In this document: positions 24,614-38,900 of the stretch, piece by piece
Layout of the letters: each line of letters begins with the position of its first letter
Position numbering within the stretch: the first letter of the stretch is position 1
From: Trileptium ribeirensis
Taxonomy: Eukaryota > Nematoda > Enoplea > Enoplida > Thoracostomopsidae
DNA: 64,000 bases
Reading direction: 5' to 3'
Assembly (NCBI GenBank): GCA_030248225.1
Contig: JASANE010029132.1
Span: 33,433 to 97,432, forward strand
Notes under the pieces: generated by a model
Seen by the model: only the letters and a program-made list of their open reading frames with translations
Databases searched by the model: none
Told to the model about the DNA's origin: nothing
Program-made: the position numbers and the translations under genes

Positions 24614-27490
24614 ATTTGCGCATTCAAATTGCATTCGATCCAATCCGACACCATACGACCCAACTATGCGCCTACTGCACACTCTACGTTTATATGTTGA
24701 GCGTATTCAAATTGCATTCGATCCAATCCGACACCATACGACCCAACTATGCGCCTACTGCACACTCTACGTTTATATGTTGAGCGTATTCAAATTGCAT
24801 TCGATCCAATCCGACACCATACGACCCAACTATGCGCCTACTGCACACTCTACGGTTATATGTTGAGCGTATTCAAATTGCATTCGATCCAATCCGACAC
24901 CATACGACCCAACTATGCGCCTACTGCACACTCTACGTTTATATGTTGAGCGTATTCAAATTGCATTCGATCCGATCCGACACCATACGACACAACTATG
25001 CGCCTACTGCACACTCTACGTTTATATGTTGAGCGTATTCAAATTGCATTCGATCCGATCCGACACCATACGACCCAACTATGCGCCTACTGCACACTCT
25101 ACGTTTATATGTTGAGCGTATTCAAATTGCATTCGATCCGATCCGACACCATACGACACAACTATGCGCCTACTGCACACTCTACGTTTATATGTTGAGC
25201 GTATTCAAATTGCATTCGATCCGATCCGACACCATACGACACAACTATGCGCCTACTGCACACTCTACGTTTATATGTTGAGCGTATTCAAATTGCATTC
25301 GATCCGATCCGACACCATACGACCAACTATGCGCCTACTGCACACTCTACGTTATATGTTGAGCGTATCAATTGCATTCGATCCTATCCGACACCATACG
25401 ACCCAACTATGCGCCTACTGCACACTCTACGGTTATATGTTGAGCGTATTCAAATTGCATTCGATCCAATCGACACCATACGACCCAACTATGCGCCTAC
25501 TGCACACTCTACGTTTATATGTTGAGCGTATTCAAATTGCATTCGATCCAATCCGACACCATACGACCCAACTATGCGCCTACTGCACACTCTACGTTTA
25601 TATGTTGAGCGTATTCAATTGCATTCGATCCATCCGACACCATACGACCAACTATGCGCCTACTGCACACTCTACGTTATATGTTGAGCGTATTCAAATT
25701 GCATTCATCCGATCCGACACCATACGACCCAACTATGCGCCTACTGCACACTCTACGTTATATGTTGAGCTATTCAAATTGCATTCGATCCAATCCACAC
25801 CATACGACCACTATGCGCTACTGCCCTCTACGTTTATATGTTGAGCGTATTCAAATTGCATTCGATCGATCGACCATACGACCACTATGCGCTACTGCCC
25901 TCTACGTTTATATACGTTCCTTCATCCATCCACCCCCCCCCCCACACACTCTACCAACCCACACAACCATACGACCAACTATGCGCCTACTGCACATCTC
26001 GTTTATATGTTGAGCGTATTCAAATTGCATCGATCATCGAACATACGACACTATGCGCTACTGCCACTCTACGTTTATATGTTGGTTTTGTTTTCCTTCC
26101 TCCTTTTTTTTTGGTTTTGTTTTCTTCCTCTCCTTTTTTTTTGGTTTTGTTTCTCCCAACCAATCCTTCTTTTATGTTGGGATTTATTATTCATTCTATC
26201 CTCTCCTTTTTTATGTTGGGTATTATTCATTTTTCCCCTATCCTCTCCTTTGATTTTATTGGTATTTTGATTTCTCCATCCTCTCCTCTTTTTATTTGTA
26301 TTTTGATTTCTCTTATCCTCTGCCTTTTTTATTTGGGTATTTTGCATTTCTCCGACACATACACCAATTATGCGCCTACTGCCACTCTACGTTTATATGT
26401 TGAGCGTATTCAAATTGCATTCGATCAGATCCGACACCATACGACCAACTATGCGCCTACTGCACACTCTACTTTATATGTTGAGCGTATTAAATTGCAT
26501 TTTCCAATCGCCATACACCAATGCCACTGCACACTTACGATATGTTGAGCGTATTCAAATTGCATTCGATCCAATCCGACACCATACGACCCAACTATGC
26601 GCCTACTGCACACTCTACGTTTATATGTTGAGCGTATTCAAATTGCATTCGATCCAATCCGACACCATACGACCCAACTATGCGCCTACTGCACACTCTA
26701 CGTTTATATGTTGAGCGTATTCAAATTGCATTCGATCCAATCCGACACCATACGACCCAACTATGCGCCTACTGCACACTCTACGGTTATATGTTGAGCG
26801 TATTCAAATTGCATTCGATCCAATCCGACACCATACGACCCAACTATGCGCCTACTGCACACTCTACGTTTATATGTTGAGCGTACTCAAATTGCATTCG
26901 ATCCGATCCGACACCATACGACACAACTATGCGCCTACTGCACTCTTTCTCATCATTCTTCCCCTCCCCCCCCCCCTACGTTTATATGTTGAGCGTATTC
27001 AAATTGCATTCGATCCGATCCGACACCATACGACACAACTATGCGCCTACTGCACACTCTACGTTTATATGTTGAGCGTATTCAAATTGCATTCGATCCG
27101 ATCCGACACCATACGACACAACTATGCGCCTACTGCACACTCTACGTTTATATGTTGAGCGTATTCAAATTGCATTCGATCCAATCCGACACCATACGAC
27201 CCAACTATGCGCCTACTGCACACTCTACGTTTATATGTTGAGCGTATTCAAATTGCATTCGATCCGATCCGACACCATACGACACAACTATGCGCCTACT
27301 GCACACTCTACGTTTATATGTTGAGCGTATTCAAATTGCATTCGATCCAATCCGACACCATACGACCCAACTATGCGCCTACTGCACACTCTACGTTTAT
27401 ATGTTGAGCGTATTCAAATTGCATTCGATCCAATCCGACACCATACGACACAACTATGCGCCTACTGCCCACTCTACGTTTATATGTTGA
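24614..27490. repeat. 83-bp satellite array, about 30 copies, corrupted centre
   Basis: The segment tatgcgcctactgcac recurs every 83 bp (24665, 24748, 24831 and so on). Two co-varying variants exist: gatccAatcc usually goes with cgacCcaac and gatccGatcc usually with cgacAcaac, giving a mixed higher-order order. Left and right flanks are near-perfect. Between about 25320 and 26540 copies lose single bases, mostly in short homopolymers, and two foreign-looking blocks interrupt (25915-25975 C-rich, 26070-26350 T-rich). A further C-rich interruption lies at 26941-26980. Repeated 66-codon frames are by-products of the array. Confidence 0.95.
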
Positions 27491-30400
27491 TTGTGTTTTT
27501 TTACAAATCATTATAAAAATCGCATAAGATAAATTTTGGCGTGCGCTATCAGATCGAATCCAATGTGAAGACTCTATTTAAACTTGGAAATCTGCTTTAG
27601 ATTAGATCGGAATCGGGGTCCGATGCAACGTTACCACAGTGGTTTGACTGATTTGACTTTTGCGCTTACAGAATATGACCAGGTGTTCAGAGCACTTTTA
27701 TATGAAATAAGGGCAAAATGAGTTTCTATCGATATGAAATACATTGTAGCACACAGAAATCAATGTGAAAACATGTCTCAACAAGGAGCAAAATAATGAT
27801 TTACCGCCATATAAAGTAATAAGCTTGCGAATATTTAAACCAATAATTACAAATAAATCTTTCCCAGATTTTGAAATCATCGATGCTCTCCAAGTTTTAG
27901 TGCATATTTCGCAATGTAATTACATCGGGTAATGTAGAAGAAACACTGTGTTCGAAAAGTGACAAAATTATCGTTACCCTCCATCAACACTGGCATCCAC
28001 GTGATGAAGCTGTGTTCTCATCATGAATATATTTAGTGCTATTCTATACCACTCGGGGGAGGGGGTCAGCACACGAAACTTGTCGTAATAAGAGTCTTAG
28101 AGACGCAAAATTGATCAGTCTTCTCAAATTGGATGCTAAACGTATATAACTGCGAAATTTTTTTGGAAGAATAAAATTTTACCTACCAAAACTTCATGAC
28201 GCTTTTAAACCAACTTTTTATTATAGACTAAATTATGCGAAAATTAAACAGTTAACACAGAATTACGATACAATAAAAGACATATAATAGGTAAGCGGTT
28301 ATATCTCGTTAACATATTTTAATATAAACGGAGTCTCACGAAATATTTTTAACTTAAAAATTTGTAATATTTTTAACTTAAAAATTTGTAGTAGTTAATT
28401 TTTTATAAATATAAATTCTTCATTGAGGTGCTGAAATTAATTTATATCAGTTAAGGGAAATGTAACACTCGGTAAGTAAAATATGTGCTGACATAAGGTA
28501 AACTTGGATTTACAAATAAATAGTGCAGGTTAATGAGTTTATAAGCATTGCACTGATAAATATTACTAAGTTGTTGATTTTCGAGATCAGGTTTTTGATA
28601 TAAATTATAGCAGTTAGCAATTTTACTATTTCAACCATATATATGTCTATGCCGTATATACAGGCGATTTAGTCTCATTATATAATTTCTATTTTAGCGG
28701 AACACAGAATTTATGCGCTTCAAACTTAGGGCAACTAAGTTTGTTAGGCAACTCAGCTCATTAGCTTCAGACTAGATTACGGAAAATGCTAATAGTGATA
28801 AAACTGTAAACGCTGAGTTCGTTTGAGGCTGCGGCGTCGGGAAACATCTTAATTTAAGGCTATCTATGAACAAGTGAAGTTTTCAAACATACAACTTTGA
28901 ACAATGTTGGCGTAGCGATGACAAAAAAGCAACACAACAGAAGGTTAAAGACATATTAAAGCCCTTCCTTGTGAAATGTGCAACGTAAAAGCACGCCTAT
29001 ATTCGCCCTAGTGTGACAAGGCTAAAGCCCTTCAGCGTTGGTATAGAGGTACAGTGGAAAAATATTGCTACTTGGAATTAAAAGCTAAAAATCAAAGCTG
29101 TCTGAGGACGTTAGAAGGCCAGATATTTTGTGCAAAGCTGCGAAAAAGTTTGGTTTAAATTGATATTTTAATTAAATCCACTTTGGTTATAATAGTAAGG
29201 ACTGAATGTGATTTCTCTACAGTAGTATTAACTTTTACTTTTATTGACCCAGTATTGACCGTTCTATATCAAAAAATTTTGCGTTGATTGGCGCAAATCG
29301 GTAAAAAATGTTGCACACTCACCTGAATGTAGCTATTTTTCTACAAACTTCATATCTTTATACCTTTTACTACGATTATGATTATGAAATAGAAGTATTA
29401 GGCGGCGAATAAATTAAGAGAAATTAGGCGCACTAATCTGTGTGTTTTTATTAGTCGCGAATTGCTTGTCAGGCAAGTCCTCAACCATTGCAACTGGTAA
29501 TCAAGCACAATGATAGCAATATATATTCAGTTTTGAAAGTATTGTCCACATTGTCAAATGCGCTCCTTGTTGACAGAAAAATATATGTAACATATACTAG
29601 CGCGAAGCTCGGAATATGGTCGAGATGGCACTTCGCACCACTTCGAGCTAAGTTTGAGGCCCATAGCCTTTGGCTAGCACGGATCTTCCTTGGTCATGCC
29701 GAGCCGTAGCTTAAATTTATGTTGAAAAGGCACCCCATATGTACGAAGAAATCCAAATTAAACTCTTAAGTTTTGGTTTAAATCTAGTTTTTGGTGTCGT
29801 TCGATTTGGCACACTGAGACCCACAAATTGAATGGTGTAAAAATGAACTTGATCAAGAGAATCGTTCAAAAGTTACGGGGAAAACGCAATTAAGTCATTA
29901 TAAAAATGTTTTGATGTTAGAGCAATCCGAAAGAAATAATATCATAAGTTAGAAGCCAATATTAATACATTTAAAAGTTCATATATACATGTAATTTTGT
30001 GATGGAGCAGGAGCAGTAGCGTACAATTTTCTTTAGGTACATAAATTATAGCTCAAAGTATTGGATATTTAGCAATTAGTTTGTAAGAATAATAATGAAA
30101 ACTGAAGAAAAAACATTAGTAAAACAATTATATATTACGAAATTAAAAAAGCTTTTTTAAACAGTTCCGTGAAGTAACTTGAGTGTAAACTAAGTAATAT
30201 GATTTGCAAATCTTCGTTCTGCTTATTTTTTGAGATTTTTGATTGAACTAAACTCAAGGACGTCGTTCTTATAAGCAATACTTCCGTACTAATTTTTCAA
30301 CTGCAGTCAGAAACTTGTGACATTGTTTTCATTTTTTCTATAGAGGATTCCTATTGTTATAGAAATGATCAAAAGGAATATATTATAGTTTACAGGCGGC

Positions 30401-32244
30401 GAAAGTCCTTCAATATTTAAGGTTAAAATTTTATAATAGTCATTGCTGTACAAAACTTGATCTATACTTAAGCTTCATGGTAAGAACTATGGTTAATACC
30501 ACTTTTAATGACGTAAGTGAAACGCATGCTATTTCGTTCTCGATATAGTAGGATCTAGCATTAGCCTAAGTTTCGTATCTTATATAAGGCTTAGCCGGGG
30601 GAGGGCTTTTGATAACACATCTCTTCTTGTCAACGTTAGTCAACATTATACTTATATTGTGGAAGCATCGGTCCACACTTCTCGGTCCCGATTTAAGGTC
30701 GAATTTTCACTCTTGGATTTGGAGTTTCCTTGCTGTATAAATTAAGGTAATGGTCTCAGGTAGGTATATTTTTATAACAATACATAACTACCTAGTACCG
30801 GACAGACTAACAATATTATGTCATTCCTAGAATACTGCAAAATGGACTCAAAATAAAGGTTTATTATTGACCCGGGCCTATGATCCCGATAGAAAAATTT
30901 AAAACTACAAAGATCTGCTTTTTCTTATAGATGATACAAAAGCTAAACTATTATTGTTGACATTTAAATGGTACTTTATAAAACAAAAACATTTTTCGAA
31001 AAATATAGATAAGTATAATGCAAATAGTTTGGCCACAACAAAACATTAGGCAACATTAAAGTTTCGGTCCAAGTCAAGCAGAGGGGCGTAGCGTAAGCGG
31101 GGGTTCGGGGGGCGACAGCCTCCCCCCCCCGACTTGGTTTCAGACATAGCATATGCTTCATATGTGGGTCTTAACATAGACTAAGGCTCGGGGTTAGGCT
31201 TAGCATATCGAGGACGGCACAGCCTGCATATACCTTACACCCCTCAGCTTGACTTTGGCAAATGTTTCTATAACAATAATTATTATTTACAAACAGCGTT
31301 TATAGATATTTTGTAAGCAAGCAAAGTTAACTAGCTTGTATTAAAGCGATCGTGAAATGCATTCAAAAATGTAAAAAAATGCCATTTTAATATGTCAAAC
31401 ATTGCGAAAAATGCCATTGTTTAAAACTACAATTAACAATGATGATGATGATGATGGGTTAGGTTCATAATAAAAATTTATAATTTCTTAATATCAAAGT
31501 TCAACGCCACACCTACGACACAGCACAACCAGCTGGTGTACATAAAAACGTAAACGTAACCCAAAGGTGGGAGATGTGAGTCCAGAGTTTTCGTGGGTGG
31601 AATTTTCTAAAGTTGCGAGAGTAAACACTTGTTGAAACATTTCACACCTTCGGCAACTACTTGTAATGGGCAACTAGCCAATTAGCAATAATCCACTTTT
31701 CCTCAGCCGCCTCACCCTGCCGGCAGAAATTTCAGGCCACGTTTTTGCCACAAATTGATAATCAAATTGCATAATCATTAGGCACGCGAATTGAAGAGTT
31801 TGCTTTGCCCAAGCTAACAATTATCGCCCGAGCGATCTCTTTAGCTTCGGTAGAGGTTTTAGGTTTTAGCCTAAAGCTGGGTTCAAACGTCAAACTTTTT
31901 TCTCTAATTTTGAGCTCAAAATTTGAAGCAGGATTGTTTTCCATAAATTTCCATTACAATTAATTTTGAGTATATTGATATAATATATCACGGTAATGCA
32001 ATAAAACCTGAAAAATTTTGAGGTCAAAACTCAGTTCAAATTTTGAAGCAATGTTGTTTGCCACAATTTTTCATTACAAATTACTGTCCAATTTTGATCA
32101 AAATTTGATTAAATTTTGATATAAGTTTGAGCCCAAACTTCGAGCTAAAAGTTTGAAGTGTGACCGCATCTAAAGTTACACTGACTTTAAACCCAGACAT
32201 ATTACGGACAGGAAGCTTGATCGATCTCAAAAGGTATAGAAACA
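27491..32244. other. Non-coding stretch with one dispersed repeat
   Basis: No gene was found. A dispersed repeat copy lies at 31056-31275 and a short (ATG)n run near 31439. A 24-base direct duplication containing aatatttttaacttaaaa lies near 28340-28392. Confidence 0.5.
31056..31275 (+). repeat. Dispersed repeat copy with GGCTTA unit
   Basis: This shares the motif order of the copy at 9180 in the same orientation: ccaagtcaagcagaggggcgtagc, then ggttaggcttagcatatcgag, gacggcacagcctgcatat, and cctcagcttgac with aaatgtttctata. It contains a C-rich run. A reverse copy lies at 53395-53580. Confidence 0.6.
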
Positions 32245-33421
32245 ATAAAAATTCAAAGGGAAAAATGTAAAAAAAAATAAAATTATGAGTCCCAGGACGA
32301 TTCAAAAATTAGCGCCCCCTCCCCCTCCGCCCAACTCTCACCATAAGCCGCCGAACCGTCGATATTTATTAAATGTAGCCAGTCTGCTATAACAAAAAAG
32401 TCATGTGAGTATATAACGAAAGCTTCTGTGACTATGCTACGCAGCTATATCATAAACGACCGAGCAAAGTGTGAAAGGAACTATCTACACTTATTATGGC
32501 AAAACGAAATTCTATTTCAATTCCAACAAAAAATAAAAATTCAAAGGGAAAATGTAAAAAACATAAAATTATTAGTCCCAGGACGATTCAAAAATTAGCG
32601 CCCCCTCCCCCTCCGCCCAACTCTCACCATAAGCCGCCGAACCGTCGATATTTATTAAATGTAACCAGTCTGCTATAACAAAAAAGTCGTGTGAGTATAT
32701 AACGAAAGCTTCTGTGACTACGCTACGCAGCTATATCATAAACGACCGAGGAAAGTGTGAAAGGAACTATCTACACTTATTATAGCAAAACGAAATTCTA
32801 TTTCAATTCCAACAAAAAATAAAAATTCAAAGGGAAAATGTAAAAAACATAAAATTATTAGTCCCAGGACGATTCAAAAATTAGCGCCCCCTCCCCCTCC
32901 GGCCAACTCTCACCATAAGCCGCCGAACCGTCGATATTTATTAAATGTAACCAGTCTGCTATAACAAAAAGGCCGTGTGAGTATATAACAAAAGCTTCTG
33001 TGACTACGCTACGCAGCTATATCATAAACGACCGAGCAAAGTGTGAAACGAACTATCTACACTTATTATGGCAAAACGAAATTCTATTTCAATTCCAACA
33101 AAAAATAAAATTTCAAAGGGAAAATGTAAAAAACATAAAATTATTAGTCCCAGGACGATTCAAAAATTAGCGCCCCTCCCCCTCCGCCCAACTCTCACCA
33201 TAAGCCGCCGAACCGTCGATATTTATTAAATGTAACCAGTCTGCTATAACAAAAAGGCCGTGTGAGTATATAAGGAAAGCTTCTGTGACTACGCTACGCA
33301 GCTATATCATAAACGACCGAGCAAAGTGTGAAAGGAACTTTCTACACTTATTATGGCAAAACGAAATTCTAGTTCAATTCCAACAAAAAATAAAAATTCA
33401 AAGGGAAAAATGTAAAAACGT
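32245..33421. repeat. 286-bp tandem array, about 4 copies
   Basis: The marker cccaggacgattc occurs at 32291, 32577, 32863 and 33149, an exact 286-bp period, with a partial copy on the right. Units carry a C-rich tract (gccccctccccctccg) and differ at few positions. Confidence 0.95.
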
Positions 33422-33894
33422 AAAATTTTTAGACGCTGAACTAATTTTAGCACTGATCTAATACATACAGAGGTTTGAAATTGTATGTAATTGTACACAA
33501 TTATAATGTACTGGTGGTATTACATCGGCTGCAAACACTTAAATACAATTATTTGATAATATTTACGCAATTCTGCATGTTTTATATGTATTGTACCGAA
33601 AGTTTTGGAGATAAGTGGATGTTAGAATTGGAAAACGAAAACATAATATTATTTATAATAATATTTATAATTGTGGCATGTGGAAAGCGTTTCTGTATAT
33701 AAAACATCTTTGTAAGGATCACTTAAGTAAAAAAATATAAAACGCTTAAAACAAACGTTCTCTCAAATTGTCGAAAATTACTATCAGACGAGGCGTGGTC
33801 GGCAGATTGGTACATAACAAAACACTTTAAATATAAATTTGTGCAAATATAGAAATATACATCAGTGGCGTTAGAACGTTTTAACGTCTCGAGG

Positions 33895-36440
33895 GAATGG
33901 TATAATCAAATTTTGCGGTGTTCCGATGTATAGAATATGCAGCACGTAGGGGGCGCCATTGTTCCAAAGTCCCTGAATTACGCGCCTAAATGTACGCATG
34001 GAACATACACGTGCATTGGAATATATTCAAATTTTGCGGTGTTCCGCTGTATAGAATATGCAGCATAACAACAAAAATCTGTCCATCGTAGGGGGCGCCA
34101 TTGTTCCAAAGTCCCTGAATTACGCGCCTAAATGTACGCATGGAACATACACGTGCATTGGAATATATTCAAATTTTGCGGTGTTCCGCTGTATAGAATA
34201 TGCAGCATAACAACAAAAATCTGTCCATCGTAGGGGGCGCCATTGTTCCAAAGTCCCTGAATTACGCGCCTAAATGTACGCATGGAACATACACGTGCAT
34301 TGAAATATATTCAAATTTTGCGGTGTTCCGCTGTATAGAATATGCAGCATAACAACAAAAATCTGTCCATCGTAGGGGGCGCCATTGTTCCAAAGTCCCT
34401 GAATTACGCGCCTAAATGTACGCATGGAACATACACGTGCATTGAAATATATTCAAATTTTGCGGTGTTCCGCTGTATAGAATATGCAGCATAACAACAA
34501 AAATCTGTCCATCGTAGGGGGCGCCATTGTTCCAAAGTCCCTGAATTACGCGCCTAAATGTACGCATGGAACATACACGTGCATTGAAATATATTCAAAT
34601 TTTGCGGTGTTCCGTTGTATAGAATATGCAGCATAACAACAAAAATCTGTCCATCGTAGGGGGCGCCATTGTTCCAAAGTCCCTGAATTACGCGCCTAAA
34701 TGTACGCATGGAACATACACGTGCATTGAAATATATTCAAATTTTGCGGTGTTCCGCTGTATAGAATATGCAGCATAACAACAAAAATCTGTCCATCGTA
34801 GGGGGCGCCATTGTTCCAAAGTCCCTGAATTACGCGCCTAAATGTACGCATGGAACATACACGTGCATTGGAATATATTCAAATTTTGCGGTGTTCCGCT
34901 GTATAGAATATGCAGCATAACAACAAAAATCTGTCCATCGTAGGGGGCGCCATTGTTCCAAAGTCCCTGAATTACGCGCCTAAATGTACGCATGGAACAT
35001 ACACGTGCATTGAAATATATTCAAATTTTGCGGTGTTCCGCTGTATAGAATATGCAGCATAACAACAAAAATCTGTCCATCGTAGGGGGCGCCATTGTTC
35101 CAAAGTCCCTGAATTACGCGCCTAAATGTACGCATGGAACATACACGTGCATTGAAATATATTCAAATTTTGCGGTGTTCCGCTGTATAGAATATGCAGC
35201 ATAACAACAAAAATCTGTCCATCGTAGGGGGCGCCATTGTTCCAAAGTCCCTGAATTACGCGCCTAAATGTACGCATGGAACATACACGTGCATTGAAAT
35301 ATATTCAAATTTTGCGGTGTTCCGTTGTATAGAATATGCAGCATAACAACAAAAATCTGTCCATCGTAGGGGGCGCCATTGTTCCAAAGTCCCTGAATTA
35401 CGCGCCTAAATGTAGGCATGAACAACACGTGCATTGGAATATATTCAAATTTTGCGGTGTTCCGTTGTATAGAATATGCAGCATAACAACAAAAATCTGT
35501 CCTCCTTGGGGGCGCCATTGTGTCCAAAGTCCCTGAATTACGCGCCTAAATGTACGCTTGGAATATACTCGTGCATTGGTATATATTCAAATTTTGCGGT
35601 GTTCCGTTGTATAGAATATGCAGCATAACAACAAAAATCTGTCCATCGTAGGGGGCGCCATTGTTCCAAAGTCCCTGAATTACGCGCCTAAATGTACGCA
35701 TGGAACATACACGTGCATTGGAATATATTCAAATTTTGCGGTGTTCCGCTGTATAGAATATGCAGCATAACAACAAAAATCTGTCCATCGTAGGGGGCGC
35801 CATTGTTCCAAAGTCCCTGAATTACGCGCCTAAATGTACGCATGGAACATACACGTGCATTGAAATATATTCAAATTTTGCGGTGTTCCGCTGTATAGAA
35901 TATGCAGCATAACAACAAAAATCTGTCCATCGTAGGGGGCGCCATTGTTCCAAAGTCCCTGAATTACGCGCCTAAATGTACGCATGGAACATACACGTGC
36001 ATTGAAATATATTCAAATTTTGCGGTGTTCCGCTGTATAGAATATGCAGCATAACAACAAAAATCTGTCCATCGTAGGGGGCGCCATTGTTCCAAAGTCC
36101 CTGAATTACGCGCCTAAATGTACGCATGGAACATACACGTGCATTGAAATATATTCAAATTTTGCGGTGTTCCGTTGTATAGAATATGCAGCATAACAAC
36201 AAAAATCTGTCCATCGTAGGGGGCGCCATTGTTCCAAAGTCCCTGAATTACGCGCCTAAATGTACGCATGGAACATACACGTGCATTGAAATATATTCAA
36301 ATTTTGCGGTGTTCCGCTGTATAGAATATGCAGCATAACAACAAAAATCTGTCCATCGTAGGGGGCGCCATTGTTCCAAAGTCCCTGAATTACGCGCCTA
36401 AATGTACGCATGGAACCATACACGTGCATTGAAATATATG
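33895..36440. repeat. 142-bp satellite array, about 17-18 copies
   Basis: The segment agggggcgccattg recurs every 142 bp (33948, 34090, 34232, 34374 and so on). Most copies are identical or differ at one or two sites, for example ccgctg/ccgttg and attggaa/attgaaa. One copy at about 35410-35570 carries a cluster of indels and substitutions absent from its neighbours. Minus-strand frames across it are by-products. Confidence 0.97.
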
Positions 36441-36469
36441 ACCTACAAATCACTGGCTTAAAACTTGGG

Positions 36470-36750
36470 CAGAGTCCTGTCCTGATTGTCAGGACCCCCC
36501 AAAAAACCAAAAAATTAGGTTGAGTGGTCCGTTGTCCCAAAGTTTTGTTAAAAATTTGATATATATTTTGTCTATACTTTGTTAATTTGTGTTAATTTTT
36601 ACCAAATTTTTCCTAAATGCTGCTAAAAGTCGTAAGAATTCCGCGCGCTTACGGCGCGTGGAGACGGCTGGGAGAGGGTTGCGGCGAAATGTGGGTTAAG
36701 GGGGTTCGAACTTCAGGAGAATGAACCCCCTAGCGTAACATATTTCGACT
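36470..36750. mobile_element. GC-hairpin element, same layout as 22.4 kb
   Basis: An AT-rich tract (ttaccaaatttttcctaaatgctgc) leads into a GC-rich near-palindrome, cgcgcgcttacggcgcg (36642-36658), and then G-rich DNA. This repeats the arrangement seen at 22360-22420 and 57560-57665. The ends are undefined. Confidence 0.4.
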
Positions 36751-37479
36751 CAAAAATGTAGGCCCCAAAAAATCTAGAGCTTACCCCTCTGCCACATATA
36801 TCCAACATAGATTGAAACAAGTGAAACCGTTACTTTTGAGAATGTTAGTTATGACTGTTGCACCAGGAGCATAGTCAGGATATGTTTTGAGGGTGGGGGT
36901 TCGATGTCAACTAAAAATGGATTGCGTTGTGACTCGTTCCGCTGAGCCATAATTTGGGTCATAATATTACTGCTGGTTCAGACAGATCAAGTTAGAGGCA
37001 TCCTCACTTTTCAAAATTTTACTGAAATGTTTTCGGGAAGTTGGATACTTTGTTTAATTTTTTGTCGACCAGGTCTAATTGGTCCGAACCCAGGATCTCC
37101 CTTCTGAATGCTCCCATCTCTGTATTGCGGTTCATTAATTTGGAACTCGCAATGCTTAAACTGGCCTTCTACGAAAGATTTCATCTCAACTACTACAGCA
37201 AAAGAAAACTGCTCTCAGTATATAATTTAAAATTTCTTATTTTATGGTTATAATAGTGTTTTATAAATTTCCGAAACCAATTGATATAATGAGAAACTTT
37301 TTAAATATTTCGCAAGTACACACAGCTAAGCCGATGGGTCCAAAATCAGAATGTTGATGAACGAAATACACATTGCGTTCATAAAATCATAAAACTTGAT
37401 TAAATTACAATGATGTAATATAATCAGCGTTACCGCTAGAGCTACTACAGGCGAGAATGAGCAGCCAAAATTATGATTA
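36751..37479. other. Non-coding stretch
   Basis: No gene is supported. The 70-codon plus frame at 37041-37253 has no recognised motif or splice context. Confidence 0.4.
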
Positions 37480-38605
37480 TATTCGATTCGATTACTTCTA
37501 ATCTCTTATTTATACAAGACGGAAATAAGTAGTAACAGATCTTTGTCGTTAAATGAACGTGCAGGTGATAAATAAGCATATAGCCAACACAGTGAATCGA
37601 ACATTAGGTATAGGAAGAGGTCGCATGAGCCTGAGGTAGACAGCTAGAGATAACAGTAGATGCAAAATCCGAGTTTTAGCTCCTCTCCCATGTGTCAGGT
37701 TTTGACTGATATACACTTGGGCAAATAGTCATAACCGATTACGCTATGATGGTGATTTTTATAGCGATCCGATTACTTCTAATCTCTTATTTATACAAGA
37801 CAGAAATAAGTAATAACACATCTTTGTCGTTAAATGAACGAGCAGGTGATAAATAAGCATAAAGCCAACACAGTGAATCGAACATTAGGTATAGGAAGAG
37901 GTCGCATGAGCCTGAGGTAGACAGCTAGAGATAACAGTAGATGCAAATTCCGAGTTTTAGCTCCTCTCCCCTGTGTCAGGTTTTGACTGATATACACTTG
38001 GGCAAATAGTCATTACCGATTACGCTATGATAGTGATTTTTATAGCGATCCGATTACTTCTAATCTCTTATTTATACAAGACAGAAATAAGTAATAACAC
38101 ATCTTTGTCGTTGCGTGAACGAGCAGGTGATAAATAAGCATAAAGCCAATACAGTGAATCGAACATTAGGTATAGGACGAGGTAGCCTGAGCCAGAGGTA
38201 GACAGCTAGAGATAACAGTAGATGCAAATTCCGAGTTTTAGCTCCTCTCCCCTGTGTCAGGTTTTGACTGATATACACTTGGCCAAATAGTCATTACCGA
38301 TTGCGCTATGATGGCGATTTTTATAGCGATTCGATTACTTCTAATCTCTTATTTATACAAGACGGAAATAAGTAATAACACATCTTTGTCGTTGCATGAA
38401 CGAGCAGGTGATAAATAAGCATAAAGCCAATACAGTGAATCGAACATTAGGTATAGGAAGAGGTCGCCTGAGCCAGAGGTGGACAGCTAGAGATAACAGT
38501 AGATGCAAATTTCGAGTTTTAACTCCTCTCCCTTGTGTCAGGTTTTGACTGATATACACTTGGGCAAATAGTCATTACCGATTACGCTACGATGGTGATT
38601 TTATC
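37480..38605. repeat. 281-bp tandem array, 4 copies
   Basis: The marker attacttctaatctctta starts at 37491, 37772, 38053 and 38334. Copies differ by a handful of substitutions. Paired minus-strand 68-codon frames in copies 3 and 4 arise from the repeat. Confidence 0.95.
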
Positions 38606-38639
38606 ATACATTTTTTTCCAACTATCGTTGTGCCTAAAT

Positions 38640-38900
38640 CCTAGAAAAATACACAATTTTGTATCAAATCCATAGGGCTTTAAAACAAAAGAGCCAATTA
38701 TATTATTTTGCAGCAAAGATATAACCCCTCGTAGTGCCGTTTACTACTTTTAGCTATGTACCAGCTGTAGGTTGCGACGTTGATGTTCCAAACGAATTCC
38801 TATTTTCTGAACTACATTTTGTGACGGTCCATATATTGTCAGCATTATTACATAGCTAGGCAGTACGATCTCTAACCCTGGCTTTGCTTTTCATTTTACC
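38640..38900 (+). repeat. Dispersed repeat, copy 1
   Basis: Blocks such as attttgtatcaaa, tatattattttgc(a/t)g(c/t)aaagata, gtccaaacgaatt-like, ctgaa, tatattg and acatagctaggc occur in the same order and orientation at 45030-45290. The pair is diverged. No ORF or terminal repeats are evident. Confidence 0.7.

Noticed and set aside
26075..26347. Lys/Asn/Gln-rich 90-codon minus frame
   Set aside because: It lies in the T-rich low-complexity block in the corrupted satellite centre.
24666..27490. Series of identical 66-codon plus-strand frames
   Set aside because: They follow the 83-bp satellite in shifting frames and have no start context or domain.
24614..36440. CRISPR-like arrays
   Set aside because: Units are contiguous tandem repeats without unique spacers, in animal DNA.
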